Positions 23,800 through 36,665 of a stretch of DNA of 64,000 nucleotides are shown here, one piece after another. Under the pieces are notes generated by a model. It saw only the letters and a list, made by a program, of their open reading frames with translations, did no database searches and had not been told where the DNA came from. Position numbers and translations under genes: made by a program. The stretch lies in assembly GCA_951799445.1 (NCBI GenBank), contig OX637289.1:3884501-3948500 (forward strand), given 5' to 3'. Source of the DNA: Pseudisothecium myosuroides. Its lineage: Eukaryota; Streptophyta; Bryopsida; Hypnales; Lembophyllaceae. Within the stretch, counting starts at the first letter, position 1. Each line of letters begins with the position of its first letter.

Positions 23800-25172
23800 C
23801 AGTCTTAATACTCCTCACCAGTTCGGTACTTCTGCACTTTGCTAGATGTAAGTACACATGGCGAGTTCAAATGCACAGTAACCCCGAAACGATTTGTATC
23901 GATTTATGTATCTAGAGCAAGGAAACTAATGTAACGTACTGGAGGTTCTCCAATGCTCCAATGCGCTCAGACTTTCAGATCGCTCTAGTAGAATTTCTAA
24001 TCAATCAGGAAACAGTAGGATATGGTTATGGCACCAAGGCGTTGTCTCTTTGAATTTATGAAGGTCTGAGTGGTGCAGGCCTCGGTAGTGAGATTCGACA
24101 TCAGTCGTTCTTTTCCAGTCTCGGGAGTCAGGGCTGGGGGCCTCGTGTGATTTGGTCTGGTGCATTCAAATTCAGTCTCGGTTGTACATGAATCTTGAAT
24201 GGATCGTTCAAGTTAGTTGTTAAGAATTCAATTAACCGTCAGTTGAGATCGAACTTAAATGGTCATATTCCCTAAAATGGAAAAATATCAAACACTAGGA
24301 TAATATAATTGCTAGATCTGTATTTCATGTCTCGAAGACACTTTTCTACACACCACTCACACGGTCACACCAGTTATTAGATTTGGAAACATCAATGATT
24401 TCCATTAAAAGAAGAGTGTCCCATGTGCAATTTTGACACTTTCATTAGTTTTATTAGATTTGGATACATCAATGATTTCCATAAAAGACGATAGTGTTTT
24501 ATGTGCAATTTTAACATTCATATTAGTTTATTGTGCATTTGGAATTCTTCCACAACATGCATGGGAGCAAATTAATCTGGTTCCTGAAAACGCATTGCAG
24601 CTAAGCTCCAAGCTCCAAATTTTAGAACAACTTAGACGTGAATAGATCTGAGATTTCAGATGAGCGTCTCAAAAATCTCTAGTTCCATACAGGCATTTCA
24701 AAGTGTCCGGTTTGGTGGTTCCCAGGTGAGATCCTCCTCCAAGTGCTCCCATTTTGCCAACTTAACATACAGGATTTCCACTGAATAACTGATAGTAGGC
24801 AGTGACTTAATTTCTATCCCCACTCCCGAGACTAGCTACCGTCGACTCCTTAGAGCTACATGTACTTCATCACCAACCGAGGCTTCATCGACGAACACGG
24901 ATGACCCAGAGTGCACGTGGCTTGTGTAGATTAATTGAGGCCGTATCTCACTACCGAGGCTTGATCAACCCCGCACCTATATAGAGCCCAGGCCCTCCGG
25001 CCCATCGACACTTTGAGAATTTCCGTTGCTCAGCGATTACATGTTCCGTGACTAGCTAGAGCTCAAGTCGAAGAGGCAATAATCCAGTCAGGCTGCAGTT
25101 GACAAGGGCTCGATCGCACTGACGAAAGACTTGATTTCTAATTACTCGTCCTCTTAATTGTAGTTTGAAACA
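23800..25172. promoter_or_regulatory. Shared 5' region between divergent genes
   Basis: It holds the upstream sequences of the RING gene (minus) and of the 25173 gene (plus). Features are TATATAGA at 24978-24985 for the plus-strand gene, a 77-bp direct repeat at 24377-24530, and the start of block B at 24576. No ORF here is supported. Confidence 0.45.
24377..24530. repeat. 77-bp direct tandem repeat
   Basis: Two units begin TTAGATTTGGAAACATCAA and TTAGATTTGGATACATCAA (24377 and 24454) and differ at a handful of bases. Confidence 0.8.
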
Positions 25173-25739
25173 ATGGCTTCCGTTCTAGATCGTTTTGTGG
25201 ACACCGACAGGCAGCTAGTCGAGAGAATCGAGCAATACCTCGCAGAGCAAGACCAGACAGTTATTCGACTTCAGAGAACGCTTGCGCGACGGGGGATTGC
25301 TGGGTTACGGAATCACACAGCGCATCGCTCTCAGCCCACGGATCTGGAAGCTGTGCAAGAGATACTTGAAATCGCGCGTGCGAGGGTGCCAAGGCGATTG
25401 ACTGCGCGATCAAACCACGGCACAGTGCATCACCTGTCGCGAGGGATCAGGAACCATGTACATCGCCAAAGAGTACAAGAGATGGTGCAAAGGGCGATCC
25501 CATTTCATCAACGAGCGCACCGACGTCTTCCAGTACTCTCCACGGACCAACAGGATCATCACCAGCAGGGAGAAAATGTTGTGCATGAACAAATGGCGAG
25601 ATTGCAGGGGGACCAGGATCATCGCCAGGAGAGAGTCGACGATATTGTGAATGAGCAAATGGCGAGGTTGGAGGGGTTGCAGCTGCAAGACACAATCGGG
25701 CATCACCCAGTGCTTCCACCTGTACTGTCCACTCACTTG
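25173..25739 (+). CDS. Hypothetical coiled-coil-like protein, exon 1 (copy B)
   Basis: This paralogue of 588-1154 has an identical length of 189 codons, ATG start and donor position (GT at 25740). Unspliced, the frame would stop at about 25802 after a hydrophobic tail unlike copy A's, which favours the intron reading. The phrases EQMARLQ and EQMARLE are kept. An overlapping frame (from 25456, 64 codons, EYKRWCKGR...) has a strikingly GC-rich third position and is closed by an earlier stop in copy A. I cannot exclude that it is the older coding frame. With a TATA box upstream this copy is the better candidate for expression. No family recognised. Confidence 0.5.
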
Positions 25740-25933
25740 GTAATCCTTTTCACTGAGTCACCAATTTTATTTCATTTGAAGTGCTTTCTTTTGTACAATT
25801 AAATGTGCAAATCTCGACCCTCGACAGGTCGTAGCTAGTTATGAAAGGAAATATCGCTTGCTAATGACATTCTTGGTAACCGGTGGAAAACCACCAATCT
25901 AATGGAAACTCATTAATAATGTTTACCCTGCAG
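25740..25933 (+). other. Probable intron of the 25173 gene
   Basis: Donor GTAATCC and acceptor TTTACCCTGCAG. It is one base longer than in copy A and more diverged than the flanking blocks. Confidence 0.5.
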
Positions 25934-26142
25934 CATGCCGGAATCGAGTAGTATTTGCAATAAATGGACAGGACGACGATGTCAACGATGTCAAGGTGGC
26001 TGGTGCTTCGCCCAGGGTCGCCTACATGAATCGAGACCCCTGTGGCTACAAGATCTGGAGGAGATTTTCAGTCCTGCAATTACATGGCTGGAACTTAATG
26101 TTCACAGGAGCGGCACATATCACTGCTTTTGAGCGCAGCTAG
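25934..26142 (+). other. Conserved 3' exon-like block, copy B
   Basis: The frame from 25936 is open for 68 codons to TAG at 26140-26142 and reads RVVFAINGQDDD...PRVAYMNRDPCGYKIWRR, which looks like genuine protein. It needs a phase-1 upstream exon, whereas the 567-base exon ends in phase 0. The conserved block could be a coding exon joined by an alternative donor, or 3' UTR with residual coding character. Confidence 0.4.
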
Positions 26143-26800
26143 TACGTTGCTAGGAGGGAGGAGGTTAGTGTATTTTCTTGTGTTTTAGGGTGTTCGTGGA
26201 GCTAGACCTTTAGAATTCCATGCTAGCGATCTACCATTGGCGGCTCAGGGTTTCGCACATGCGTTCATGTTTTAATTGACATGCTACCTGATGCAATTTT
26301 GAGACTACATATGCTAAATAGCGCACCCATTTCTTTTTGGATAAAACCAATTCTGCAATAAAGTGTCTACTTTATCATTTCAGATGACATAAATGGTAGT
26401 GGATGCGGAGTGCAATCTAGTACTCAAGTTGAGTTAATTACTGCTTCCGACTAAATTAGTTTCAAGAGGATACCGCGGCCAGAAGACCTGGGACGACACC
26501 GGTCACATGAAAAGATGGCTAATATATATTCGTTAGATTGTAGTGAATTTGGTGATGTTTCAGTAGATCGATTGATAGGTCAGATCTATGCCTATTAGTT
26601 TGCAGACTTGGCCACTTCAACCTCACAATTTTGGTGCTTTCGAAGAATCCCATTTAAACAAATTATGAATGATCACAAATTCAGTTCATACAATGATTCA
26701 AATGCCTAAACGTACGGAAATGCTGGGTCGTATAATACTATTGTCATGTTTGTTATGATGAACTGATAAAGTGTTTCAGAGTCCGATAACAGTAACTGCC
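26143..26800. other. Block B spacer
   Basis: Collinear with 1552-2400 minus the MITE of copy A. No gene is seen. Confidence 0.5.
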
Positions 26801-27006
26801 CTAGATGGTTCTCACCGCTCAGTCTGAAATCTATAACTGTCTTAGATGGTTCACACCGCTCAGTCTGAAATCTATAACTGTCGTAGATGGTTCATACCGC
26901 AAGGTCTGAAATCTACACCCAACACCCATCCTAGATGGTTGAGAGCGCGAGGTCTGAAATCTACACCCAACACCCACCCTAGATGGTTGAGAGCGCGCAG
27001 TCTGAA
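26801..27006. repeat. 41/48-bp tandem array inside an M1-related repeat
   Basis: Five units start near CTAGATGGTT at 26801, 26842, 26883, 26931 and 26979: steps of 41, 41, 48 and 48 bases. Each contains AGTCTGAAATCTA or a variant. A degenerate M1 end (GCCATTTTAATGAAAT) follows at 27026. The 62-aa ORF across it is a repeat by-product. Confidence 0.85.
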
Positions 27007-28331
27007 AATGGCATATGAAATATTGCCATTTTAATGAAATCCGCTATAAATGGTATGTAATTGAGATTCCTGACAATCGCATGGAAAAATGCTCATTTCG
27101 TGAAATTTTGCTAGGATAAATGGATATTAATTATTTACAGCCCTGAAAATCTGACATACCGCTTCATTCTTCACATCATTTATTTATATGTTCAAATGCA
27201 TTGAAATGGCGTGTTTCTGAATGCCAATTTTGATATTCAAGTTACTGCTCACTGCTCACAGCACACTTGGAAAAAATAGGACTAATCACTAAAGTAGATT
27301 TTTGTTGGATGACTCAAACTCCCTATCCAATATCGTCAAACTTCATTAAACTGGCGGAATTCATACATCTACACAACTCTCGGACTGGTAGACTATATAG
27401 TGAAGTTCAGGTCAAGCGTCCTGAAATGTGCAAAGTGGTGGAACTTTGTCATTTTTATACGTAATTGCCGTTAAGTTTCACTGAAATCTGTCATTTCCAC
27501 GAATCTCGATCAAGTTCTTCATACTTGGCATATGCTTTAGAATGGCTTGTTTCATAGTGCCAAAACCGCATCATTTGAATGCGCAGAGCATTTCAAACTA
27601 GGACCTGTAGGTGTAAATCTCAGGTTTCAGTCGGCTGATTTGGATAATGCTGAATTCTTGAAAACAGGCATTCTAACGAACATGACGAAAATTTCAGATA
27701 AAGTGTCTTGAATGTTACCAATGCTACAAAAATATAGTCATAAAGTCCAGAAGCAAATGGAAGTCGATCGTGTTCTTCACGTCCTGATCGAATGACATAA
27801 ACAGAAATGAAACAGAGCTTCATATTTTATTGATCAGCCGATCGACTCGATCGATACAAATGGCGCACTGATTCCAAATCAGAGAACTACACGGTGTAGC
27901 TCATCACCATCATAACGTGAAAGAGAGAAATATGCGCCTTATTTTAAGTCACTCTTGAAGGACCAATATTTCTAATCCATCAAGCCAGTACCAATATAAT
28001 TCCCTAATCCTATTCTATACCATGCACGAACGCATCACTCAAGTGCTAAACTCAACAAAAACTTCCACCTCACAGTCAAGTGAAGCTTGAGCGACGTTCA
28101 TTCTGAGCTACATTCGTAGTTACTGCGACGTCGGTAGCTAGCAACTAAATCACAAATGCAATCAATCAACCGAAACACATGCATAGGTGTCAATATTACT
28201 TCGGACATGGAATCGATGTCAGTGCAAACGATTTATCCATCTGAACGACGTTCAGGAGATCGCCCTTGCAAATTATGCATTCTCGAGAAGGCTGGCACGG
28301 GGCTCCAAATGCATTATGATGTTCACATGAT
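27007..28331. other. Block B spacer
   Basis: Collinear with 3100-4340. It contains no supported gene. Confidence 0.5.
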
Positions 28332-28553
28332 TCACGACTTCTTGTTGCAGTAAGGGCAGTTTCCAGGCAGGCAAACGTGAGGATTAGGAGTTGGATCTCC
28401 TTCAGCAGCCGCTTGTTGACGTGCAGTACCCAACCTCCTTCTGGGGGTGTTGCATTTGGGGCAGTCACCTCCTGGCCGGCAATGGTGATCGGCAGTGCGA
28501 TTCCCATCTCCTTCGGAGGCTGACGCAAGCAGCTGCTGCAAAAGAGAGTCCAT
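28332..28553 (-). CDS. Small Cys/His-motif protein, 73 aa (copy B)
   Basis: Paralogue of 4341-4562 with the same start context, length and stop, and every Cys and His of the two clusters (HHC-x5-CPKC, HVC-x4-CPYC) retained. The frame is open further upstream to 28697, but the start homologous to copy A is chosen because copy A has no upstream extension. Substitutions are nearly all replacements. Function unknown; zinc binding is inferred from the cluster pattern only. Confidence 0.4.
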   Translation of the reverse strand: MDSLLQQLLASASEGDGNRTADHHCRPGGDCPKCNTPRRRLGTARQQAAAEGDPTPNPHVCLPGNCPYCNKKS

Positions 28554-29884
28554 GATCGCTGCCGAAACTCGCGAACTGCTACAAGACGCTCGACGAGTCT
28601 GACTGATACAACTGATACAGCAAATCGCTGCAGAAAGCAACGTGACTGAAACGCTCACTCGGAATGAATGACTCAGGAGCTGGGCAATGAAGGTCAAGAC
28701 AGTGGATCCACAGACTGGAGATGATGATCGAATAGCTAGGTGAGTGAGGAGTTTCTGTTGGAATCGACATGAATTTATAGGTCCAGCACTGTAGCGAGTC
28801 CTGCTGATTATGCCCTCGCAGACATATTATGTACCACTTGATTTAACATATCAGGCGCGGCTAAGGTACGACTTTCTTTTCAAACCAATCTATTCCCAAT
28901 ACAATTTAGTAAGTTTACAGAGTCTCTAAACGTAAGTTCCGGGTCCAAACTCACTGTATGTCCAGAGACTCCAGACTCACCAAACGCATTCTCAATAATT
29001 GGATGTTTTATCACATTAATCATTGTATTGACGGTCAATTAGCGCCGTCTGGCAATGACAAACCACTAGGCTAACGAGCTGGATATATTATTTTCCAGCT
29101 TACACACTACGTACAGACATGGTTTGTAATGCAAATCGTCTCCAAATTAACCGAGATTACGACTGGACGTTACTTTGGGATGAATAACGGAATTGAAGTC
29201 GAGCGTTTGTTGGTAACAGGTTGCAGAAATCAAGAAATCAAGCTTCAGTACGCAATTCCACAAACTCGATCTGCTTGGAAGTTCGGGACAGAGCAGTGAT
29301 CGATCGTGGCATGCAGTCAAAGAACAAGAGTAGTTGCAAGTCACTGACTTTGGATGTTGCCAAGACCAACCAAACCAATGTTTGCTCGCCCCCTCCTCCC
29401 CGTCTCGCCCCACTCTCCCCACTCTCCCAATCCACAAGAACTGTACAACCGGTTGTTGTCTTGTTGACTTGAATTTGGTTTCGAAAGAGCGAGTTCCTTG
29501 ATCGATTTCCTGTAGAATTGTTGTATTCCCGCACACCATTTTGCGATTACGGTAGTGACAAGCGTCTTGATGGCCTTGATGGCTGTGCACATGATTGATG
29601 TCTCTGTCCCACCATCCGAGGCACCAAATTCGCTTGGGTTCTCTCGTCAATGGCCACGATCGCACGGATTGCCAGGAGCCGTCTCTTGGGGGAACGCAAA
29701 TCGATTGAAGTAATTGTGCGCTTTTTCAGTCGGCAGCTGGAATTAATTTTCAGGGTCAGCGGAGAATTCTGGTGCTTCGTTGCCAGTCTTGGAAACACGA
29801 TCACGTGAGCATAGATCGATCGGAGTTGCTCCATTTTGTCTGTTGTCTGTACCGTCCGTGATCGATTTGGAAAGTTCTGAATAG
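28554..29884. other. Conserved with 4563-5880, no firm gene
   Basis: Minus-strand ORFs of 60-172 codons overlap in all frames, and none keeps its frame relative to copy A. A single copy of the 45-bp unit is at 28925. Confidence 0.4.
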
Positions 29885-30195
29885 ATGGCCAATTTCATTA
29901 AAATGGCGGCATTCCATTTATTTGGCACTTTTAGCAGTTCAGAGTGCCCGCTTTGAACTGTTTTTTCTGTCCCAAAATCTACACCTGTTCTAGATATCTA
30001 AAATCTATAACATCCTAGATTTTTCAAACTGCTTGGTCTAATATCTATGTTAGTCCTAGATTTCTGAAATCTAAAACTGACCTAGATGTTAGCAATGTAC
30101 ACTTGTCCTAGACTTTATAGGGCTAAAGAAGGAATTGCATCCGCTATTATGGAAAAATGGCGGATTTCATATGCCATTTTAACGAAATTGACCAT
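29885..30195. mobile_element. M1 MITE, 311 bp
   Basis: Ends ATGGCCAATTTC and inverse, with 4-bp duplication ATAG (29881-29884, 30196-30199). Block A lacks it at 5880. The interior carries several CTAGAT/AAATCTA phrases shared with the other M1 copies. Confidence 0.85.
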
Positions 30196-30402
30196 ATAGT
30201 TGCGTCGGTATATCCGCGTTGAAATCACACGTATGGATGTTGTTTTCTGAGGGAAAGTTCTGAGTGCACCCGAAGGCGACTGAATATTAAGCTACTGAAC
30301 TTTGTTCCTGCAGACTATCAGATTCAAGTCTTAGGTAAATTTTGTTTGGTCTTCTTGGTAATTGAAACATGTTCAATCACAGGCAGCTCATTTTAATCCG
30401 TG

Positions 30403-30481
30403 GTGTGCAAAATGTACCTTGTGTTTACATGGTCCCATGATTCATGTGGGACCATATACCATGAGTGTACATTTTGCACAC
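30403..30481. repeat. Conserved imperfect hairpin (copy B)
   Basis: Same stem as 6091-6170. One difference (GGTCCCA in place of GATCCCA in the right half) improves pairing here. Confidence 0.6.
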
Positions 30482-31293
30482 AGGATATTCAATATGAGCT
30501 GCATTGTGATGTTCTTTGGATACAATTGATGCTTAATTTATGAATTTCTATAGTGATGAGTATATGTATACCCCAAATCGTAAGGTTCAAGTCGTCATTG
30601 TCAATTTTGGATGTTTGGAAGAAACAATGGTCCTTAATTATGTGATAATTATTGTCACATGTAACATGAGAGATTTGTCATCTGTTGATTCTGTATAATC
30701 TTTGAAGCATGAAGTGGATGACTTTGAATCCTTTTTGTTGGAGATGGATACTTCTATTGTAATTGTGTCCCTTAATTTTTAGAAATTAAAAGAAATTAAT
30801 TTATATTTAAAAAGTCTATTTTGCTAATTTGTCACACTTTCAGGTTAAGGAATTTTGAATACTATTGAAAAACAAAATTAATGATCTAGAGCTGAAATTT
30901 TTGTGGTCCATTCCCTCAATAGGCCATTAGGCGGCCATGTTCAGATGTCCCTACCAAATTGCATCTAAAAATAAATTATTTTATGTCCTCTATGTTCATG
31001 CAATAGGATTTCCTAGCGTGTGCACTTGTGTATTGTAAATACTATGAATGATTTCAAGCTCCTTCTTTTGATGACATCTCTTTACCATCAAGTCCTTATG
31101 AATGGTTAATTTTTGGTTTCTTTTATAAATTGTTTTTCCTATTTTTTACAAATAAAACATCAAAGCATCTATTTTCTAATTTTCTTGCAATTTCACACTT
31201 TTCTAGTTCTCCTTTTTAGAATGTTTTTCTTGGCTTTTAGTCCTTTTTAGGGTGAATGCTATTTTTACAAGTGTATACAGTAGCCATATTTTT
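30482..31293. other. AT-rich spacer
   Basis: It continues block B to about 30900, then resembles 7750-8090 and 38380-38700. No gene is seen. Confidence 0.5.
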
Positions 31294-31457
31294 TACTCCC
31301 TCTGTCCTAAAATGATCTTCATATTGGACAAAATGTTCTGGATTAACCCCTAAAGGACCAAGGCTTTTTTTCCATCAAACAACACTCAAAACTACCATTT
31401 CTATTGCAAAGAGCAAAAAAAATTGAAAATTGTTTTTTCTTGCATATCTAACTGTAG

Positions 31458-31741
31458 ATGGCGAATTTCACTAAAATGGCGGTATTCCATGTGCCATTTT
31501 CACACCCTGACATCTAGGACACCTATACATTGCTAACATCTAGGGTAGTTTTAGATTTCAAAAATCTAGGACTAACATAGATATCAGACCAAGTAGTCTG
31601 AAAAATCTAGGATTGGTATAGATTTCAAAAATCTAGTACTAATATAAATTCTAGGACAGAAAAAACAGTTTAGACTGGGCAGTCTGAACTGCTAAAAGTG
31701 CCAAATTAACGGAATACCGCCATTTTAATGAAATTGGCCAT
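31458..31741. mobile_element. M1 MITE inside T4, 284 bp
   Basis: Ends ATGGCGAATTTC and inverse; TGTAG on both sides (31453-31457, 31742-31746). Related elements read TAACYGTAGGATC without interruption, which proves the insertion. Confidence 0.8.
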
Positions 31742-31894
31742 TGTAGGATCTTATACTAGATTGGTACAAGTATGTATGAAAAAAGTTTCAAAAACTTTGA
31801 CCGCTTAGATTGCAAGATATTTGCATCCAAAGTGAAGAAAACAAGTTTTTTTACATCTTGTATGACTAAATTTTTTGGCTTTGAATCTTCTTAA

Positions 31895-34106
31895 CCCCTT
31901 AAGGACTAAAGTCCCCGTGGAGGACTTTTGAAATTTCGGGCAGGCTTGTATGACCTCAAATTTTGACTTGATTTTTTGAATTTTTTTCTGAAGATAGGAA
32001 ATGTTAGTAGCTTTCTAAAACTATACATCAGTAAAAAAGTCAGGCCTCTGGAAGGCTGCTCCACAATCCTCTAAGGACTCCAAAGTTAACCTTTTTTTTG
32101 GCTTAAGGATATATATTTTTCCTATTCTCGTTCACCGTCCATCGGGACGTCGGATGACTGTTAGGGGCTCTAAATCCAAGTTTAAGTGTTCAATAATCAG
32201 AATTAAGGTACTCTAACACACCTTAATCTGATTATTGAATACCTTAAAATTGAATGCTAATTGAACTCTAACCAAGAGTTGGAAAAAAATGCAAATGTCA
32301 ATGAAGTATGTTTTCCACATTGTCATCAAATTCTGTTTTTATGGCAATGTGGAAGACTAACTTCATTGGCACTTGGTGTGAATGAAGGGTGAAGAGGTTG
32401 TTTTTATAACAAAATCAATTGTCCATCATGAATTGCCAAAGAATATGGGATAGTTTGAAGTTGAGAGAATGGCCGCTCATTATCAAAATGCAGGAATTGT
32501 GTTAAAAGTTAAATTTTAGACCTCATTTAAGCATAGTAAAATAACTATTTTGAAAACACTTTGAACTAGAAAATGTTGGGGAATTAAGCTAACTTTTATC
32601 TCCAAAAAATGGTTTGAGGTTTAGAGTCTCCAAACAAAATTTATGAACAAAATTCAAAGAAGGTGTTTGAAAATGTCCAAAAAAATGTCCCATCCAACCC
32701 CTCTCAAAATTTTGTCTATAACTTTTAGTTGGAGTCTCAAAACCTCAAACGGATTTTTGTAAATAAAAGTTAGCTTAATTCTCCAACTTTTTTTAGTTCA
32801 AAATTTTTCAAAATAGTTATTCTACTATGCCTAAATGAGGTCTCAAATTTAACTTTTAACACAATTCTTGCATTTGGCTTAACTATGAGTGGTTGAGTTC
32901 CAATTAATCCTAATTTACATATCCCACATGGATTGCTTGACCTACTACTACCCCAATCCTATAAAGAGCTTCTCTTCTCATCTCTAGACTCACAAAATGA
33001 ATTAAGTGGCTTCTTAAGCTAGTTGCTTTTGGAAACTAGCTTCAAAAGCCACATAATTTTGGAATTTGTCCATGTGTTTCAAAAAGAAAATCACTTCATT
33101 TGGTATAATTGAACCTAGTCGGACTAATTTGTCAATTAAACAAATTGTACTTGGTTGCCATGTACTTTGTTGCCTTGACGAAGGTTCTGACATTTTTGGC
33201 AAAAGTCAGATCAGGTGAAGTTCGCAATACTGAGAATCTCTAAGGCCAGCGATGATATGGATATTCATAAGGATGTCACTTTGGAGCGGCCCTCCAAAGG
33301 CCCGGTTCTTTCTGTAATGAATTTTTTTCCAATCGATGCTTGGGAGCAAAAGTTATGCCACCCTAAGTCAAAAAAGTTGTTCGCCAAGCAGAAAAAAACT
33401 TATAAAATAAAGAATTAAATTTTATTTTTTTCTGAAAGATCATGTTTTTGTCTATATTTGGAGCTTTGATTTATTCTATTTAAACTCAAAATGAGAAAGT
33501 TGTGAGCAATCTTGTTTTTCGGGCAATCTAAGCATCTTCTTCAAAAAACAACTTACAAAATTCATTTTTGAATGCAATTTTCAATTTTTATCAATTTTTT
33601 TTTGATAAGGTTAAATTTATATGCAAGAATAATCCCACCGTTGGGATTATGGTGTTTTAATTCCACCTAAGAGCTATTAACGATTTAGTATTTCGTTCAA
33701 TTTTGGACCTACTTTTACTTAACAATTTTTTTATATGTAAAAATCAAGTTTTGACATTCTGAAATTTTTTTTCCCAACTCTCAACTCAAATGTTCAACAT
33801 AAAAGAATTTAACTTTATAGTATATAATGCAAAAAAAATTCACAAATGGCTGTCAAAGTCATATGAAATTATAGGCCACAGTTCAAAAAAACTTATTTTT
33901 CCAACTTCAAATGCTAATATCTTCCAATCCTTACGGTCAAATTTCATGAAATTCTTACCACATGATTTGAGGCAAGTGAAGTACAAGTCTACAAGATCCT
34001 ATGGTTAGATTCTAAAAAAAAGTTTTTTTGGTTTAGGGAGTGATTGCAGCAGAAATGGTAGTTTTCAGTGGTTTTGGAGCCAGAAAATGCCTTGGTTCTT
34101 TAGGGG
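31895..34106. mobile_element. TTAA element T5 (subtype I, inverted), interrupted
   Basis: Inserted in T4 at TTAA (31891-31894, 34107-34110). It matches inverted T1, but has an insert of about 1.3 kb at 32026-33323. Confidence 0.75.
32026..33323. mobile_element. Insert in T5 with foldback core (family H)
   Basis: It splits T5. The ends carry GGCCTCTGGAAGGCTGCTCC and the inverse-like GGAGCGGCCCTCCAAAGGCC, recalling 7382-7721. The core 32480-32960 is an inverted repeat related to 15341-15970. Exact ends and target duplication are uncertain. Confidence 0.5.
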
Positions 34107-34792
34107 TTAATTTAAAATTATTGTACTAATGATTTTGATATTTTAAGTTTTTATGCTGAATATTTGATTTGAGAATCTTAAAAGAAACCTCAAGAAAAAA
34201 AAACTTCATTTTCACTCATTAAAAATTTGTTAAGCAGAAGTAGGTTCAAAAATGAAGGAAAAACAAAACCATTAATAGCTTTAAGATGGAATTGAACACA
34301 ATAATCCCAACAATGAGATTGTTCTAGAAAGAAAATGTAACCTTGTCTAACAATTTGTTTTGGGAAATTGTAAAAATTGCATTAAAAAATGAATCCTATG
34401 AGCTATTCTTTCAAGAAGATGCTTACGGATTGCCCAAAAAACCAAGATTGTCCATAACTTTTTCACCACAAGCCCAAATTGAATTAATCAAAGCTTCACG
34501 TGTAGAAAAAATGTAATATTTTAGGAAAAATTTTAAAAAAAATATTGACTTTTTGTGATTTTTTTGTGCTTATTGTGCCATAACTTTTGCTCCCGAGGAC
34601 CAATTGAAATAAAAATTATATATCCACAAAGCTCTTGAAAAATTACACAAGCTCAAAAAAATTCAAAAAAATTCACTATAAATTGAGACAATAGGAACCT
34701 ACCCAGACCCAAATTGTCTCCAAAGGGGACAAATGGTCTTTTAGGGATTAAGGCTAAAAATAACTTTTTTTCGAAAAAAATTTGAGCTTTAA

Positions 34793-36665
34793 CCCCTAAA
34801 GGCCCAAGGCCTTTTTTCTGCCAAAAAACACTGAAAACTGCCATTTCTATAGCAAAGAGTAAACAAAACTGAAAAATGTTTTTTTTGCACATCTAACCGT
34901 AGGATCTTACACCTAACTAGTATAAGAATGTATGAAAAAAATTTCAGAATTTTTGACCACACAGATTGCAAGATAATTGCGTTTAAAGTGGGAAAAACAA
35001 GTTTTTCAGCACATTGCGGGACTGGATTTTTTGACTTTGAACATTTTTAACTTAAAATGTTTACACTACAGAGTTTTGAGCTTGTAATCTTTGTAGTGGA
35101 GAATTGAGTTGAGAGTCTAGGGAAAAAAAATATATTCAAAAAAACTTAATTATCATTCCTAAAAAAATTGTTAAGTAGAAGTATGTACGAGATAGAAGGA
35201 AAATCTAAAATATTAATATATTTTAGATGGAATTAACCCCTAAAGGACCAAACACCATTTTTTGGCAACAGAGCGATTTTGGGCAGCTCACTACGAATGG
35301 AAATTTCATTATTTTTCTTTGAAATTTTCACACAAGATGTACCCGAGGTGTAGCTTTAAGGCCCAAAATTTTCATAACTTTTGACTACATAGTTAAAAAG
35401 TTATTGCATGATATGTAATTTTCCACGTTCGGCGGGCAGCCTGGGCAGCTGAAAAAAATTCTTTAAAAATCACTTTTTTGAAAAATTAAAATTTGAAATT
35501 GGTTCTTTAGATTTATATATACATGGGAAGCTTTGAATCATTCCATTTGGATTAATGAGTCAAAAGTTATGAGGATTCTTAGTTTGAGTGTAGTTATGGA
35601 ATCTCTACTCTAAAATAAACTTTGAAGTCCTTTATTTAACTCAATTTTCAATATTTTTGAAAAAAAATAAAAACATTGGGTGTAGATTGTTTATTACAAC
35701 ATTACAACCGTTGGGATTGGCATTTTTCAATTCCATAACAAAACTCTTGACAATTTAGTATTTTGAGTCATTCTCTACCTCTTTCTACTTATTATTTTTT
35801 TCCTATATGTTGAACAATTCCAAATGACTTGAAAATTTTCAAGCATGTAGCCAACTTGACTTGAAAAATGAATCCAAAGAGTAACCACCATTTTGGACAT
35901 TTTTTCATACAAATGTGACCTTGTGAAGGGCAGCTGCCCGTTTTTTTGCAGGGACAAAGAAAGGGGTTTTGTCAACTCAAACGCTAATATCTTGCAATCC
36001 ACATGGTGGAAAATTCTGAAATTTTTTCCACATCTTCTTAAACCAGTGTACTACAAGATCCTACAGTTACATGTGTTCAAAAATGTTTTTTTTCTAAAAT
36101 TTGGTACTTGTATTAGAAATGGCAGTTTTGGAGCGATTTTGGTGAAAACATAGTCAAAAACCTTTAGGGGTTAAAATACAATAATCCCAATGGTGAGATT
36201 GTTCTAGCAAGTAAACTAAACAATAAGATTTTTTTTTTTTTGAAAAATTGCAAAAATAGCATTCAGAAATGAATCCTACAGTTATTTTTTTTTTCAAGAA
36301 GATGCTCTAACTGCCCAAAAATCAAGAATGTCCATAACTTTCTCATAACAAATCCAAATGAAATGAATCAAAAGCTTTCTAGATAGGCAAAAATATAATC
36401 TATGAGAAAAAAATAAAAAAATAAAAAAAATAAAATTTTTGCCATTTTTTTTGCTGCCCGAGTTGCCCGCCGTCCCTTGTTTTGAGCTTATTTGGTCATA
36501 ACTTTTGTTCCTAGGCACCGATTGTGAAAAAAATTGTATTCCCACAAAGCTTATCAGCTTTTCTACCTCCAAAAAAAGTTTCAAAAAATTTGGATAAAAT
36601 TTCAGCCCGTAGGTACCTGCCCGAAATCCCATTTGTCCCTCGAAGGGACAATGGGCCTTTAGGGG
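34793..36665. mobile_element. TTAA element T6 (subtype II), interrupted by T7
   Basis: Flanked by TTAA (34789-34792, 36666-36669). It is interrupted at ATGGAATTAA by T7. The rejoined sequence GATGGAATTAAAATACAATAA matches the continuous text in T1 near 16455. Confidence 0.85.
35237..36170. mobile_element. TTAA element T7 (subtype III), 934 bp, nested
   Basis: It sits wholly inside T6 on TTAA (35233-35236, 36171-36174). Inverted relative to T8, which it matches end to end. Confidence 0.85.

Larger units (their letters stand above)
24576..30900. repeat. Segmental duplication block B (pairs with 1-6620)
   Basis: Collinear with block A from its first base. It differs by small indels, a 41/48-bp array at 26801 and a MITE at 29885. 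It marks the start of the second unit of the tandem duplication. Confidence 0.95.
31347..34747. mobile_element. TTAA element T4 (subtype II), interrupted
   Basis: Flanked by TTAA at 31343-31346 and 34748-34751. It is interrupted by an M1 MITE (31458-31741) and by T5 (31895-34106). The joined halves match the outer parts of T6. Confidence 0.75.

Noticed and set aside
26801..27006. CRISPR-like spacing of the 41/48-bp array
   Set aside because: The units are contiguous similar repeats without unique spacers, in a plant-type context.
26846..27034. 62-aa ORF with repeated THPRWLRAR-like peptide
   Set aside because: It is the translation of the 41/48-bp tandem array; the unit length change breaks any constant frame.
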